From Actinomycetales bacterium (lineage in GTDB: Bacteria > Actinomycetota > Actinomycetes > Actinomycetales > BWSM-131): 9,435 bases of DNA. The notes under the pieces were generated by a model. It did not search any database. It had not been told where the DNA came from and saw only the letters and a list, made by a program, of their open reading frames with translations. Location: contig JASBSH010000027.1 in NCBI GenBank assembly GCA_030149025.1, forward strand, positions 1-9,435. Direction: 5' to 3'. The position numbers and the translations under genes are program-made. Position 1 is the stretch's first letter. Every line of letters starts with the position of its first letter. This document shows, in pieces, positions 1-7,241 of this stretch.

Positions 1-1
1 G

Positions 2-208
2 GAGCGGACGTCCGTTGCGGTGCAGCGGATCGCCGACGTGGCAGGGGTGAAGGTCAGCGAGGTGACCGCCGACGCCGACGGCGACCTGGCCCCGTTCGCG
101 CAGCTCGTCGCGCGGATGGACTTCGCCGCGGTCTATCTCGCGCTCGCCACCGGCTACGACCCGGCGATCTCGCCACACGTGGCGGATCTTCGGGAGGCCC
201 TCGGCTGA
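2..208 (+). CDS. SIS-domain phosphosugar isomerase-like protein, C-terminal end (partial)
   Basis: Only the last 68 codons are in the window; the frame is open from base 2 to the TGA at 206-208, so the gene begins upstream. The tail contains FAQLVARMDFAAVYLALATG followed by YDPAISPHVADLREALG. A run of this kind, with aromatic and aliphatic residues before a G-x-DP turn, is typical of the C-terminal end of bifunctional phosphoglucose/phosphomannose isomerase-like SIS proteins, whose last helices end with the 'VYLALxxGxDP' pattern. In actinobacteria such a gene lies in the manB/manA mannose-metabolism cluster not far from ahcY and mtrAB, which fits the downstream genes. The catalytic SIS part is not visible, so enzymatic activity cannot be judged. 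The GTG at 20 is an internal valine codon and not a start. Family assignment is from recognition of the tail only. Confidence 0.7.
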   Translation, partial: ERTSVAVQRIADVAGVKVSEVTADADGDLAPFAQLVARMDFAAVYLALATGYDPAISPHVADLREALG

Positions 209-304
209 CACCAGTCGTAGCCTGCGGTGTGGGCGCCGGCCGCGGCGCCTGCCGGCGGGACGGCGTTCGCGGGCGGGACGGACCGCGACGGGAGAGGCCT
301 GGGC

Positions 305-1234
305 ATGGCGACCGAAGGCGGCACGAAGGCGATCCTTGCTGCCCTGTCGGCGAACATCGGGATCGCGATCACCAAGTTCGTCGCGTTCGTGCTCACCGGT
401 TCGTCGTCGATGCTTGCCGAGTCGATCCACTCGGTGGCGGACTCCGGTAACCAGGGGCTGCTGCTGCTCGGCGGTCGCCGCGCACGGCGCGCGGCCACTC
501 CCCAGCACCCGTTCGGTTACGGGCGGGAGCGGTACGTCTACGCCTTCCTTGTCGCGATCGTGCTGTTCAGCCTGGGCGGCCTGTTCGCCCTGTACGAGGC
601 GTACGACAAGTGGCAGGAGCCCCACGGCATCGAGGCGTGGCGCTGGGTGCCGGTCACCGTGCTGATCGCCGCCATCGGAATGGAGGGGTTCAGCTTCCGG
701 ACCGCCGTCGTCGAGTCGAACCGCGTGCGCGGCGAACGCAGCTGGTGGGAGTTCATCCGGACCGCCAAGGCACCGGAGCTGCCCGTCATCCTGCTCGAGG
801 ACTTCGCGGCCCTGACGGGTCTCGTCTTCGCGCTCTTCGGTGTGTCGATGACGCTGGTCACCGGCGACGGCCGCTGGGACGCGGTCGGGTCGGCGCTGAT
901 CGGCCTTCTGCTCGTGACTGTCGCCGTCGTCCTCGCCGTCGAGATGAAGTCCCTGCTCGTGGGCGAGGGCGCCTCGCCGCGGCTCGTGCGCGCGATCTGC
1001 GACGCGCTGCCGGGGGAGGGTGTGGAAGACGTCATCCACATGAAGACCCTGCACCTCGGCCCGGAGGAGCTCCTGGTGGCCGCGAAGATCGCGGTGCCGG
1101 CGGCGCTCACCGCGGATGAGGTGGCGGGCGCGATCGACGCCGCGGAGCGGCGCGTGCGCGCCGCCGTCCCGATCGCGAGGGTGATCTACCTCGAGCCGGA
1201 CCTGCGCCGCGTCCCCGCCCACGTCGACAAGTGA
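305..1234 (+). CDS. Cation diffusion facilitator transporter (ZnT9-like)
   Basis: A 309-residue integral membrane protein predicted to export Zn2+ or a similar divalent metal by proton antiport. Six membrane segments are visible at about residues 9-31, 48-57, 77-99, 114-131, 160-183 and 188-211, followed by a soluble C-terminal domain of about 95 residues that resembles the CDF dimerisation domain. The second helix carries the metal-site motif HSVADSGNQ (His42, Asp46, Asn49), and the HPFGYGRERY loop follows at 68-77. In the fifth helix the motif is LLEDFAALTG, with Glu165-Asp166 in place of the usual HxxxD; this matches the SLC30A9/ZnT9-like branch. The ATG at 305 is chosen because GGAGAGG at 291-297 lies seven bases upstream; the GTG at 227 would add a 26-residue Gly/Ala-rich leader without a ribosome site. 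It follows the isomerase gene by 96 bp. Family is clear; the exact metal is not. Confidence 0.9.
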   Translation: MATEGGTKAILAALSANIGIAITKFVAFVLTGSSSMLAESIHSVADSGNQGLLLLGGRRARRAATPQHPFGYGRERYVYAFLVAIVLFSLGGLFALYEAYDKWQEPHGIEAWRWVPVTVLIAAIGMEGFSFRTAVVESNRVRGERSWWEFIRTAKAPELPVILLEDFAALTGLVFALFGVSMTLVTGDGRWDAVGSALIGLLLVTVAVVLAVEMKSLLVGEGASPRLVRAICDALPGEGVEDVIHMKTLHLGPEELLVAAKIAVPAALTADEVAGAIDAAERRVRAAVPIARVIYLEPDLRRVPAHVDK

Positions 1235-1311
1235 CGGGCTCACGGCTCGTGTCGTGATCTTGCAGTTCTGCAGACGCCGCTCGTTGCCGTCTCGGCGCCT
1301 CTAGCTCCGCG

Positions 1312-1371
1312 CACCATGACCGCCATGGTGTGGAAAAGCCGAGCCGTATGTATGGTTGCGCCGGTATGGTT
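1312..1371 (+). promoter_or_regulatory. Probable vapBC operator: four copies of YATGGTK
   Basis: The 66 bases before vapB hold four copies of the seven-base motif YATGGTK. The first is inverted (CACCATG, 1312-1318) and forms a perfect 7-bp dyad with the second (CATGGTG, 1324-1330) around a 5-base spacer. Two identical direct copies (TATGGTT) follow at 1351-1357 and 1365-1371, starting 14 bp apart. VapB ribbon-helix-helix antitoxins bind repeated short sites over their own promoter, and the last copy overlaps the predicted -10 element, so autoregulation by VapB or the VapBC complex is the natural inference. The repeats are seen directly; the protein that binds them is inferred. Confidence 0.45.
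1365..1370 (+). promoter_or_regulatory. Predicted -10 element of a leaderless vapB promoter
   Basis: TATGGT fits the actinobacterial -10 pattern TANNNT and ends seven bases before the ATG at 1378. Transcription would then start at or next to the first base of the start codon, giving a leaderless mRNA. No Shine-Dalgarno sequence is present in the preceding 20 bases, which supports this reading. No recognisable -35 hexamer is seen at the expected distance (about 1342-1347). Confidence 0.45.
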
Positions 1372-1377
1372 AAACGG

Positions 1378-1611
1378 ATGAAGACCACCATGAACCTCGA
1401 CGAGGAGCTGCTGCGAGCGACCAAGCGCCTTGCAGCCGAGCGTGGTGTCACCGTGACGAGCATCGTCGAAGACGCCCTACGCCATGCGCTCGACGCGGCG
1501 CGAGACCACCCGCCTTACGTCTTCGAACCGACGATCGTGCACGGGCGGCGTCCGCCTGCCGTCGACGTCTCCGACCGGGAAGCGCTGTACGACCTGCTGG
1601 ATTCTGAGTGA
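1378..1611 (+). CDS. vapB: VapB-family ribbon-helix-helix antitoxin
   Basis: A 77-residue protein expected to neutralise the VapC encoded immediately downstream and to repress the shared promoter. Residues 1-40 fit a ribbon-helix-helix domain: a beta strand MKTTMNLDE, helix 1 ELLRATKRLAAERGV, and helix 2 SIVEDALRHALDAARD. The C-terminal 35 residues (PPYVFEPTIVHGRRPPAVDV...) have the extended, Pro-rich character of the toxin-wrapping tail of VapB proteins. The ATG at 1378 is chosen because it begins exactly where the RHH strand should start and lies seven bases after a TANNNT element; the GTG at 1330 would add 16 residues unlike the family and overlap the operator repeats. The last bases overlap vapC in a GTGA arrangement, which implies translational coupling. 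Codon use is slightly less GC-extreme than in ahcY, as is common for acquired toxin-antitoxin modules. Confidence 0.85.
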   Translation: MKTTMNLDEELLRATKRLAAERGVTVTSIVEDALRHALDAARDHPPYVFEPTIVHGRRPPAVDVSDREALYDLLDSE

Positions 1612-2063
1612 TCGCGCTCGACACCAACGTCCTGGTCTACGCGCACCGTTCAGAGCTCGAGAGGCACGCCGACGCCTCGACCGTTCTGCGCTCGCTCACG
1701 GAAGGATCGCAACCCTTCGCAGTCCCCGTCTTCGTCCTGGTGGAGTTCATGCGAGTGGTGACACATCCCCGCTATTTCAGTCCACCCTCATCCGCCCGCC
1801 AGGCCACAGCCTTCCTGGATGCCGTGCTGGGCTCTCCTGCCTGCCGGATGCTCGTACCGGGGCCCGGTTTCTGGCACCGGTTCCGAGACTTGATGAGCGA
1901 GCATCGGCTTCGCGGGAACGACGTCTATGACGTGCAGATCGGCGCACTGTGCCAGGAGCATCGTGTGCGTCGCGTCGTCACTGAGGACCGTGCGTTCGGC
2001 CGGCTGACCCGCCTTTCCACGCTTCGGCTCAGCGACGTCCGAGACGACCTCGAGCCGGCATGA
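1608..2063 (+). CDS. vapC: VapC-family PIN-domain ribonuclease toxin
   Basis: A 151-residue PIN-domain protein, predicted Mg2+-dependent endoribonuclease, inhibited by the VapB upstream. The start MIALDTNVLVYAHR carries the first acidic residue (Asp5). VLVEFMRVVTHPRYF carries the second (Glu46). GNDVYDVQIGALCQEH carries the third (Asp108, with Asp105 nearby), and VTEDRAF carries the fourth (Asp127). All four acidic positions are therefore present and the toxin looks active. The TNxxxY and THPR motifs resemble the subgroup of mycobacterial VapC toxins that act on tRNA or rRNA, but the target cannot be read from sequence. The GTG start at 1608 overlaps the vapB TGA by four bases. Length is normal for a VapC of this subgroup (about 130-150). 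Several codons ending in A or T occur in the middle of the gene, unlike the neighbouring housekeeping genes. Confidence 0.88.
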   Translation: MIALDTNVLVYAHRSELERHADASTVLRSLTEGSQPFAVPVFVLVEFMRVVTHPRYFSPPSSARQATAFLDAVLGSPACRMLVPGPGFWHRFRDLMSEHRLRGNDVYDVQIGALCQEHRVRRVVTEDRAFGRLTRLSTLRLSDVRDDLEPA

Positions 2064-2066
2064 CGG

Positions 2067-2156
2067 CTACCCTGGAGATCGTCCGGCGTCGGTGATGCCG
2101 CAGGCCCAGAGGGGCCGCGCCGGGTCGAGGACGCGGTACACCACGCCGCCGGGCAT
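2067..2156 (-). other. Coding-like open frame antisense to the vapC-ahcY spacer (possible gene remnant)
   Basis: On the minus strand a frame is open from about 2222 to a TAG at 2067-2069. From the ATG at 2156 it would encode 29 residues, MPGGVVYRVLDPARPLWACG and then ITDAGRSPG. Upstream of that ATG the frame continues with HYAVGGGRWNALRAGP, without a usable start. Almost every codon between about 2187 and 2095 ends in G or C, and the residue mix is that of a folded protein, not a high-GC shadow. I do not recognise the family. It may be the 3' end of a gene cut by insertion of vapBC, or a chance frame. It has no visible ribosome site and overlaps the ahcY leader, so expression is doubtful. Confidence 0.25.
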
Positions 2157-2215
2157 GGGCCCGGCCCGCAGGGCGTTCCAACGACCACCACCGACTGCGT
2201 AGTGAAAGGTTCGGA

Positions 2216-3646
<1,431 letters not shown>

Positions 3647-3658
3647 CGCTTCCGTCAG

Positions 3659-4274
3659 GTGCCACGCGGGACCTACCTCGTCAACGGCCGGCCCGAGGCG
3701 TTCAGCTGTGCGCCCGGCCCGGCCGGTTGGCGTTACGTCTCCGACCGGCTCGACGTGGCCGTCGACGCGGACTACCGTGGTCCGGTTCGAGGTCCGCGAG
3801 GGTCGTCACGGCCCGGCGTGGGCGCGCGGCGGGCGCACCAGCATGGACGACGGTCAGCGCCTGCTCACCTGGACCTGCTCCGCCGACCCGGTGCACGAGC
3901 GCGTCTCCACCGCCCTGTGTCTGGACGCCGAGTCCCCCGGCTCCCTCGTCGCCCTCCTGAGGACCGCGGGGCGCCCGGGCGAGACGCTGCTGCGAAGGCG
4001 AGTGGCCGTCGTCCGGTTCACGCTGCCGTCGTTCGCGGGCCTGGAGGCGCGTTACGGCGTCGCGCGCCTGGACGCCGAGCGGCACCACGCGCCGGACGGT
4101 CAGCTCCTCGTGGAGCGCTGGATCGTCGATGACCTGGACGTCGGCACGCGGCTCGAAGTCCACCTCGCCGGTGACGTCGTGGTCGCCGCCGAGGGCAGCA
4201 CCGCCAGCGGCGAGCTGCAGGTGGAGGTGCAGTCCCTGGAGTCGCCACCCACCGGAGCAGGCGGCATCGCCTGA
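3659..4274 (+). pseudogene. Unrecognised protein gene interrupted by a one-base frameshift
   Basis: Two adjacent frames read as parts of one protein. The frame starting at GTG 3659, twelve bases after the ahcY stop, gives MPRGTYLVNGRPEAFSC, continuing to GWRYVSDRLDVAVDADYR. It then degenerates, while the next frame takes over as VRFEVREGRHGP and stays protein-like to the TGA at 4272-4274. Dropping one G of the pair at 3779-3780 joins them as DADYRVRFEVREG, giving about 204 residues. The joined product has no signal peptide or membrane segment and alternates beta-like stretches (RRVAVVRFTLPSF, QLLVERWIVDDLD, GTRLEVHLAGDVVVAAEG). I do not recognise the family. Its position suggests cotranscription with ahcY. 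If no frameshift exists in life, the translated part would be a shorter protein from GTG 3708, GTG 3777 or ATG 3843 to 4274. A sequencing error is an equally good explanation. Confidence 0.55.
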
Positions 4275-4317
4275 CCAGCTGGCACGGCGGGGTCGGCGTA
4301 TGTGTTTTCAGCCGGAC

Positions 4318-4360
4318 TACCACGCTGTGAGGTTTCCGCCCAGAAGCTCACACCGTGATA
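4318..4360 (+). promoter_or_regulatory. Operator-like dyad made of two YCACNNNGTGA palindromes
   Basis: CACGCTGTGAG at 4321-4331 and CTCACACCGTG at 4347-4357 are inverted copies with one mismatch in eleven, separated by 15 bases; two of the next three outward positions also pair, giving 12 matches in 14. Each arm contains its own small palindrome, CCAC-GCT-GTGA at 4320-4330 and TCAC-ACC-GTGA at 4348-4358, 28 bp apart. This is the geometry of paired operator sites for a dimeric repressor. It could also fold as an RNA hairpin. It lies 195-235 bases before the MerR gene, which is the nearest regulator, but the binding protein is unknown. Confidence 0.4.
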
Positions 4361-4366
4361 ACCCCA

Positions 4367-4394
4367 CTCGGGAACACATACCCGGGGTGGCCGG
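4367..4394 (+). repeat. 28-bp direct repeat, copy 1
   Basis: This copy and the one at 4428-4455 are identical over 28 bases, starting 61 bp apart. The core is CGGGAACACATACCCG, in which CGGG and CCCG can pair around the 8-base loop AACACATA; one G·T and one C-G pair extend the stem to six. The 33 bases between the copies are not repeated. The nine-base heart AACACATAC is also present inverted at 4298-4306. Confidence 0.9.
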
Positions 4395-4427
4395 CGTGAT
4401 CGACCCGTACATGCAGACCCGCGAGGC

Positions 4428-4455
4428 CTCGGGAACACATACCCGGGGTGGCCGG
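4428..4455 (+). repeat. 28-bp direct repeat, copy 2
   Basis: Identical to the copy at 4367-4394, including the potential hairpin. A degraded relative (GAACACCCGGGG, lacking the ATA of the core) follows at 4521-4532, just upstream of the MerR start codon. Together the copies look like a set of binding sites or a small dispersed repeat in the leader of the regulator gene. Confidence 0.9.
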
Positions 4456-4552
4456 GCTGGGCGCGCCGCCGTGCCCGGGCCCCGTGGCTCGCGGTGGGCC
4501 CGGTTGTGGATGGAGGGCACGAACACCCGGGGATCTTCGCCATCCTTGGTGG

Positions 4553-5341
4553 ATGCCTCTGGAGAACGATCCCTTCTCGCAGTCGGTGCCCGTCAGCATC
4601 GCCGCGCGAATGGCGCAGTTGACCACGCAGCAGCTGCGTCGGTTCCACGAGCGGGGATGGCTGGTGCCGTCGCAGGTCGACCCGGACACCGGTCGTCGGC
4701 ACTACACGCGCGAGGATGTCGACACCGCACGACTGCTGAGCGCGCTGCTTCGGACCGGGATGACGGTGTCTGAGGCCGGCCCGGCCGTCGCCGGCGGGAA
4801 CCGGCAGGCCCTGCTCGACCATCTGAAGTGCGTCGATGACGACCTGGAGGAGATCAGGCGCCTCCTGCCGCCCGAGCGCCCGGGATGGGTCCGCCACGTC
4901 ACGTGGCCGATGGAAACGCGGATGATCGTTTCCGTTGACCTGCCGCCGGACACGCCGGTCGATCTGGTTCTCCAGGAGGTCGGGGCCTGCCAGGCTCGCG
5001 CCGCTGCGGCCAGAGGTGTCGGGGCGCACAGCTTGCCCCGGGCGGCCCGACCGGACGGGCTCCCCGTCGGGCCGTCGGTCCAGTACACGTCCGCCCCGTA
5101 CGCGCCGAAGGCCATCCACCTTCCCTGGGATGACGAGCCCGCGATCGACGGGGGCGTGATCAAGGCGTGGTTCCGCGGCGACGGGCTCCTCTGCCGATTC
5201 GGAGACGACGTGGCGTGGGGGGACGCCCTTCGCATGGTCGATGACGAAGCGGAGCGCAGAGGTGCCGTGCCCTTCATGCGGGAGCTCATGCTGTCGCCAG
5301 ACCTGGCGGAGACCTACCTGTCCCTCAGGGTGTTCGCCTGA
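4553..5341 (+). CDS. MerR-family transcriptional regulator with a large C-terminal effector domain
   Basis: A 262-residue DNA-binding regulator. Residues 14-80 form a MerR-type winged helix: VSIAARMAQLTTQQLRRFHE, then RGWLVPSQVDPDTGRRHYTR with the characteristic 'DPxTGxRxY' wing, then EDVDTARLLSALLRTGMTVSE. A dimerisation helix follows at about 87-108 (ALLDHLKCVDDDLEEIRRLL). The C-terminal part from about 112 (ETRMIVSVDLPPDTPV...) resembles the GyrI-like or effector-binding domain that binds small organic ligands; there is no cysteine cluster of a metal-sensing MerR. ATG 4553 is chosen as the first start near the domain; GGTGG lies directly before it with poor spacing. The GTG at 4586, eleven codons in, starts right at the HTH and is a fair alternative. 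The repeat-rich leader may contain its autoregulatory sites. Its 3' end overlaps the convergent gene by 17 bp. Ligand and regulon unknown. Confidence 0.8.
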   Translation: MPLENDPFSQSVPVSIAARMAQLTTQQLRRFHERGWLVPSQVDPDTGRRHYTREDVDTARLLSALLRTGMTVSEAGPAVAGGNRQALLDHLKCVDDDLEEIRRLLPPERPGWVRHVTWPMETRMIVSVDLPPDTPVDLVLQEVGACQARAAAARGVGAHSLPRAARPDGLPVGPSVQYTSAPYAPKAIHLPWDDEPAIDGGVIKAWFRGDGLLCRFGDDVAWGDALRMVDDEAERRGAVPFMRELMLSPDLAETYLSLRVFA

Positions 5342-6485
5342 CCATCGATCGGCTCGTCAAAGCCCTTTCGCGGCGCAGGTCGGTGAACAGCACGGTGAGC
5401 ACTCCGGCGAACACCGGGATCGCCAGCGTGCTCGAGATGACCGCGCCGACACCGCTGATCCCGAGCTGTACGGGGGTCAGGCCCCACGAGGCCAGTGCGT
5501 CGCCGGTGCCGGAGCCGGCGACCAGCGCCCCGACGGTCGCGAACGGCGCGCTGACCAGTCCGGCGAGGACCCAGCTGAGCAGACCTACCACCAGCAGCAC
5601 GCCCAGCACCCGCCAGTACTGCCCGCGCACCAGGTCCAGCGACCTGCGCAGGGACTGCCGCACCCCGAGCCCCTCCAGCACCACCGCCTGAGGCGCGAGG
5701 CACAGCCGCACCCCCCACCACAGCAACCCGACCAGGAAGCCCGTGAAGGCGCCCATCGCGACGAGTCCGCCCCCGATCAGCGTCGCCGGGCCGCCGAGCG
5801 ACATGACCCCGCCGAGCGACATGACCAAGGCACCCGGTAGTGCCAGGACGACCGCGGGGGCGATCACCGCGGCGGCCACCGCGAGAGTGGTGACCACCAG
5901 CGTCCCGAGCCGGGGACGTACGCGCCGCCACAGTCCGCGCGCGTCGTGCGGGTCGTCGTCCGGGTCGTCGTCCGGGTCGAGGATCTGGTCGGGGACCGGA
6001 GCAGGAGGTACGGCCCGGGGCACGAGCGCCGGCGTGATCAGTCCGGTGACGAGCAGCGCGCCGGTGAGCACGAGCACGCGTGTCGCGCCCTCGGCGATGG
6101 CGGCGACGAGGGCCGCCGCCTCCGCCGGGACGGAGGCCACGGGAGGGCCGCCGGGCTCCAGCGGCCGAAGATCAGCTGGCCCGGTCAGCCCGCCGAAGCG
6201 GTCCGGGCTCGCGAGCCGGGCGCCGACCGGCAGCAGCACCAACACGTTGAGCACCGTCAGCAGGGTGACGGCCACGAACGTCACCGGCAGGACGGCGCGC
6301 AGACGCTGCCGGACCGCGTGGAAGGCGGCGTCGAGGATGTCGCCGACCCCGGCACGGCCAGGCGGGGGAGCGGCAGGCGGCACGTGGGGCGGCGGTGGCG
6401 GGCCGGACGACGGCGCCGGCTGCACCGCGGGTGGAGGCGCGCCCCACGGGTTCACCGGTGGCGGGTTCACCGGTGGCTCGGCCAT
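5325..6485 (-). CDS. Polytopic membrane protein with Pro-rich N-terminus (GPDPase membrane-domain-like)
   Basis: A 386-residue membrane protein. Residues 1-45 are a disordered Pro/Ala-rich cytoplasmic tail (PPVNPPPVNP, SSGPPPPPHVPPAAPPP). The segment GVGDILDAAFHAVRQRLRAV (46-65) is the amphipathic entry typical of the glycerophosphodiester phosphodiesterase membrane-domain family. About six hydrophobic segments follow, near 66-88, 122-150, 195-222, 234-258, 290-320 and 342-368. An acidic loop (DPDDDPDDDP) sits at 170-179. VRQSLRRSLDLVRGQYWRVL (275-294) and TVLFTDLRRERAL (364-376) match the family's signature cytosolic helices. No phosphodiesterase catalytic domain is present, so the function is not known. 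The gene is divergent from mtrA with 77 bp between start codons, and no clear ribosome site precedes the ATG at 6485. Three in-frame short tandem duplications are listed separately. Confidence 0.8.
   Translation of the reverse strand: MAEPPVNPPPVNPWGAPPPAVQPAPSSGPPPPPHVPPAAPPPGRAGVGDILDAAFHAVRQRLRAVLPVTFVAVTLLTVLNVLVLLPVGARLASPDRFGGLTGPADLRPLEPGGPPVASVPAEAAALVAAIAEGATRVLVLTGALLVTGLITPALVPRAVPPAPVPDQILDPDDDPDDDPHDARGLWRRVRPRLGTLVVTTLAVAAAVIAPAVVLALPGALVMSLGGVMSLGGPATLIGGGLVAMGAFTGFLVGLLWWGVRLCLAPQAVVLEGLGVRQSLRRSLDLVRGQYWRVLGVLLVVGLLSWVLAGLVSAPFATVGALVAGSGTGDALASWGLTPVQLGISGVGAVISSTLAIPVFAGVLTVLFTDLRRERALTSRSMVRRTP
5791..5826 (-). repeat. 18-bp tandem duplication inside the membrane-protein gene
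   Basis: CCGCCGAGCGACATGACC occurs twice in succession without a mismatch. On the coding strand it gives VMSLGG twice (residues 221-232), in or next to a membrane segment. The unit is a multiple of three, so the frame is kept. Confidence 0.9.
5950..5979 (-). repeat. 12-bp tandem repeat (2.5 copies) encoding an Asp-Pro acidic loop
   Basis: GGGTCGTCGTCC is repeated at 5950-5961 and 5962-5973 and half-repeated at 5974-5979. It encodes the DPDDDPDDDP stretch of the loop between the second and third hydrophobic clusters. Such units expand and contract by slippage, and the frame is kept. Confidence 0.9.
6448..6477 (-). repeat. 15-bp tandem duplication in the Pro-rich N-terminal tail
   Basis: GGGTTCACCGGTGGC occurs twice in tandem, encoding the PPVNP PPVNP run at residues 4-13 of the membrane protein. 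It is in frame and lies only six bases from the start codon region. Confidence 0.9.
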
Positions 6486-6546
6486 GCCCGCATCGTGCCA
6501 CGCGGGCGAGCAGACGGCCGCGGCTCACCGGACCTGCTCACAGAAG

Positions 6547-6561
6547 GTGACACCATGTAGC
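6547..6561 (+). promoter_or_regulatory. Possible MtrA autoregulatory direct repeat before mtrA
   Basis: GTGAC (6547-6551) and GTAGC (6557-6561) are GTNNC half-sites 10 bp apart, one helical turn, ending two bases before the mtrA start codon. MtrA is known to bind direct repeats of GT-rich half-sites of this general kind in other actinobacteria. The match is short and may be chance; the position over the start of mtrA, within the divergent spacer, is what makes it worth recording. Confidence 0.2.
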
Positions 6562-6562
6562 C

Positions 6563-7240
6563 ATGAAGGGACGGATTCTCGTCGTGGACGACGACACGGC
6601 GCTCGCCGAGATGATCGGCATCGTGCTGCGCGGCGAAGGCTTCGAGCCGGTCTTCTGCACGAACGGTGACGACGCGCTGGACGCGTTCCGCTCCTACCGC
6701 CCCGACCTCGTGCTGCTCGACCTCATGCTGCCGGGCAAGGACGGGATCGAGGTGTGCCGGCAGATCCGGGAGGAGTCCGGTGTTCCCATCGTCATGCTGA
6801 CGGCCAAGAGCGACACCGTGGACATCGTGCTGGGGCTGGAGTCCGGCGCCGACGACTACGTGCCGAAACCGTTCAAACCCAAGGAGCTCGTCGCCCGTGT
6901 GCGCGCCCGGCTGCGCGCGACCGAGCCGCCGGTGCCGGAGATCCTGCAGATCGGCGACGTCGAGATCGACGTCGCGGGGCACTCCGTGAGGCGGGACGGC
7001 AAGCGGATCCCCTTGACGCCGTTGGAGTTCGACCTGCTCGTCGCCCTGGCCCGCAAGCCGTGGCAGGTGTTCACCCGCGAGGTGCTGCTGGAGCAGGTCT
7101 GGGGCTACCGGCACGCCGCGGACACCAGGCTCGTCAACGTTCACGTGCAGCGTCTGCGGTCGAAGATCGAGCACGACCCGGAGCGTCCGGAGGTCGTGGT
7201 GACCGTGCGCGGTGTCGGTTACAAGGCAGGTCCGGCCTGA
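6563..7240 (+). CDS. mtrA: Two-component response regulator MtrA
   Basis: A 225-residue OmpR-family response regulator, cytosolic, activated by phosphotransfer from MtrB and controlling cell-wall, division and replication-linked genes in actinobacteria. The receiver domain (3-120) has the acidic pocket Asp9-Asp10-Asp11, phosphoacceptor Asp53 in DLVLLDLMLPG, Thr80 in VMLTAK and Lys102 in YVPKPF. The winged-helix DNA-binding domain (about 129-223) shows LTPLEFDLLVALARKPWQVF, the recognition helix region DTRLVNVHVQRLRSKIE and the hairpin VVTVRGVGYKAG. All of this is the full pattern of MtrA, and mtrB and lpqB follow as in mycobacteria. The start is certain: an in-frame TGA lies at 6548-6550 with no start codon between. 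A GAAGGTGA sequence at 6543-6550 is too far upstream for an ideal ribosome site, so initiation may be leaderless or weak. tmk, which precedes mtrA in mycobacteria, is absent here. Confidence 0.97.
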   Translation: MKGRILVVDDDTALAEMIGIVLRGEGFEPVFCTNGDDALDAFRSYRPDLVLLDLMLPGKDGIEVCRQIREESGVPIVMLTAKSDTVDIVLGLESGADDYVPKPFKPKELVARVRARLRATEPPVPEILQIGDVEIDVAGHSVRRDGKRIPLTPLEFDLLVALARKPWQVFTREVLLEQVWGYRHAADTRLVNVHVQRLRSKIEHDPERPEVVVTVRGVGYKAGPA

Positions 7241-7241
7241 G

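Noticed and set aside
1235..1311. Terminator after the CDF gene
   Set aside because: Only short stems such as CACG-GCT-CGTG at 1244-1254 and AGACG/CGTCT, with no T run; too weak to call.
2064..2215. S-adenosylhomocysteine riboswitch upstream of ahcY
   Set aside because: The context invites it, but I cannot trace the expected pseudoknotted helices in this leader; a covariance-model search would decide.
4367..4455. 28-bp repeats as a minimal CRISPR
   Set aside because: Only two copies, one 33-base interval, no cas genes and no further periodic copies.
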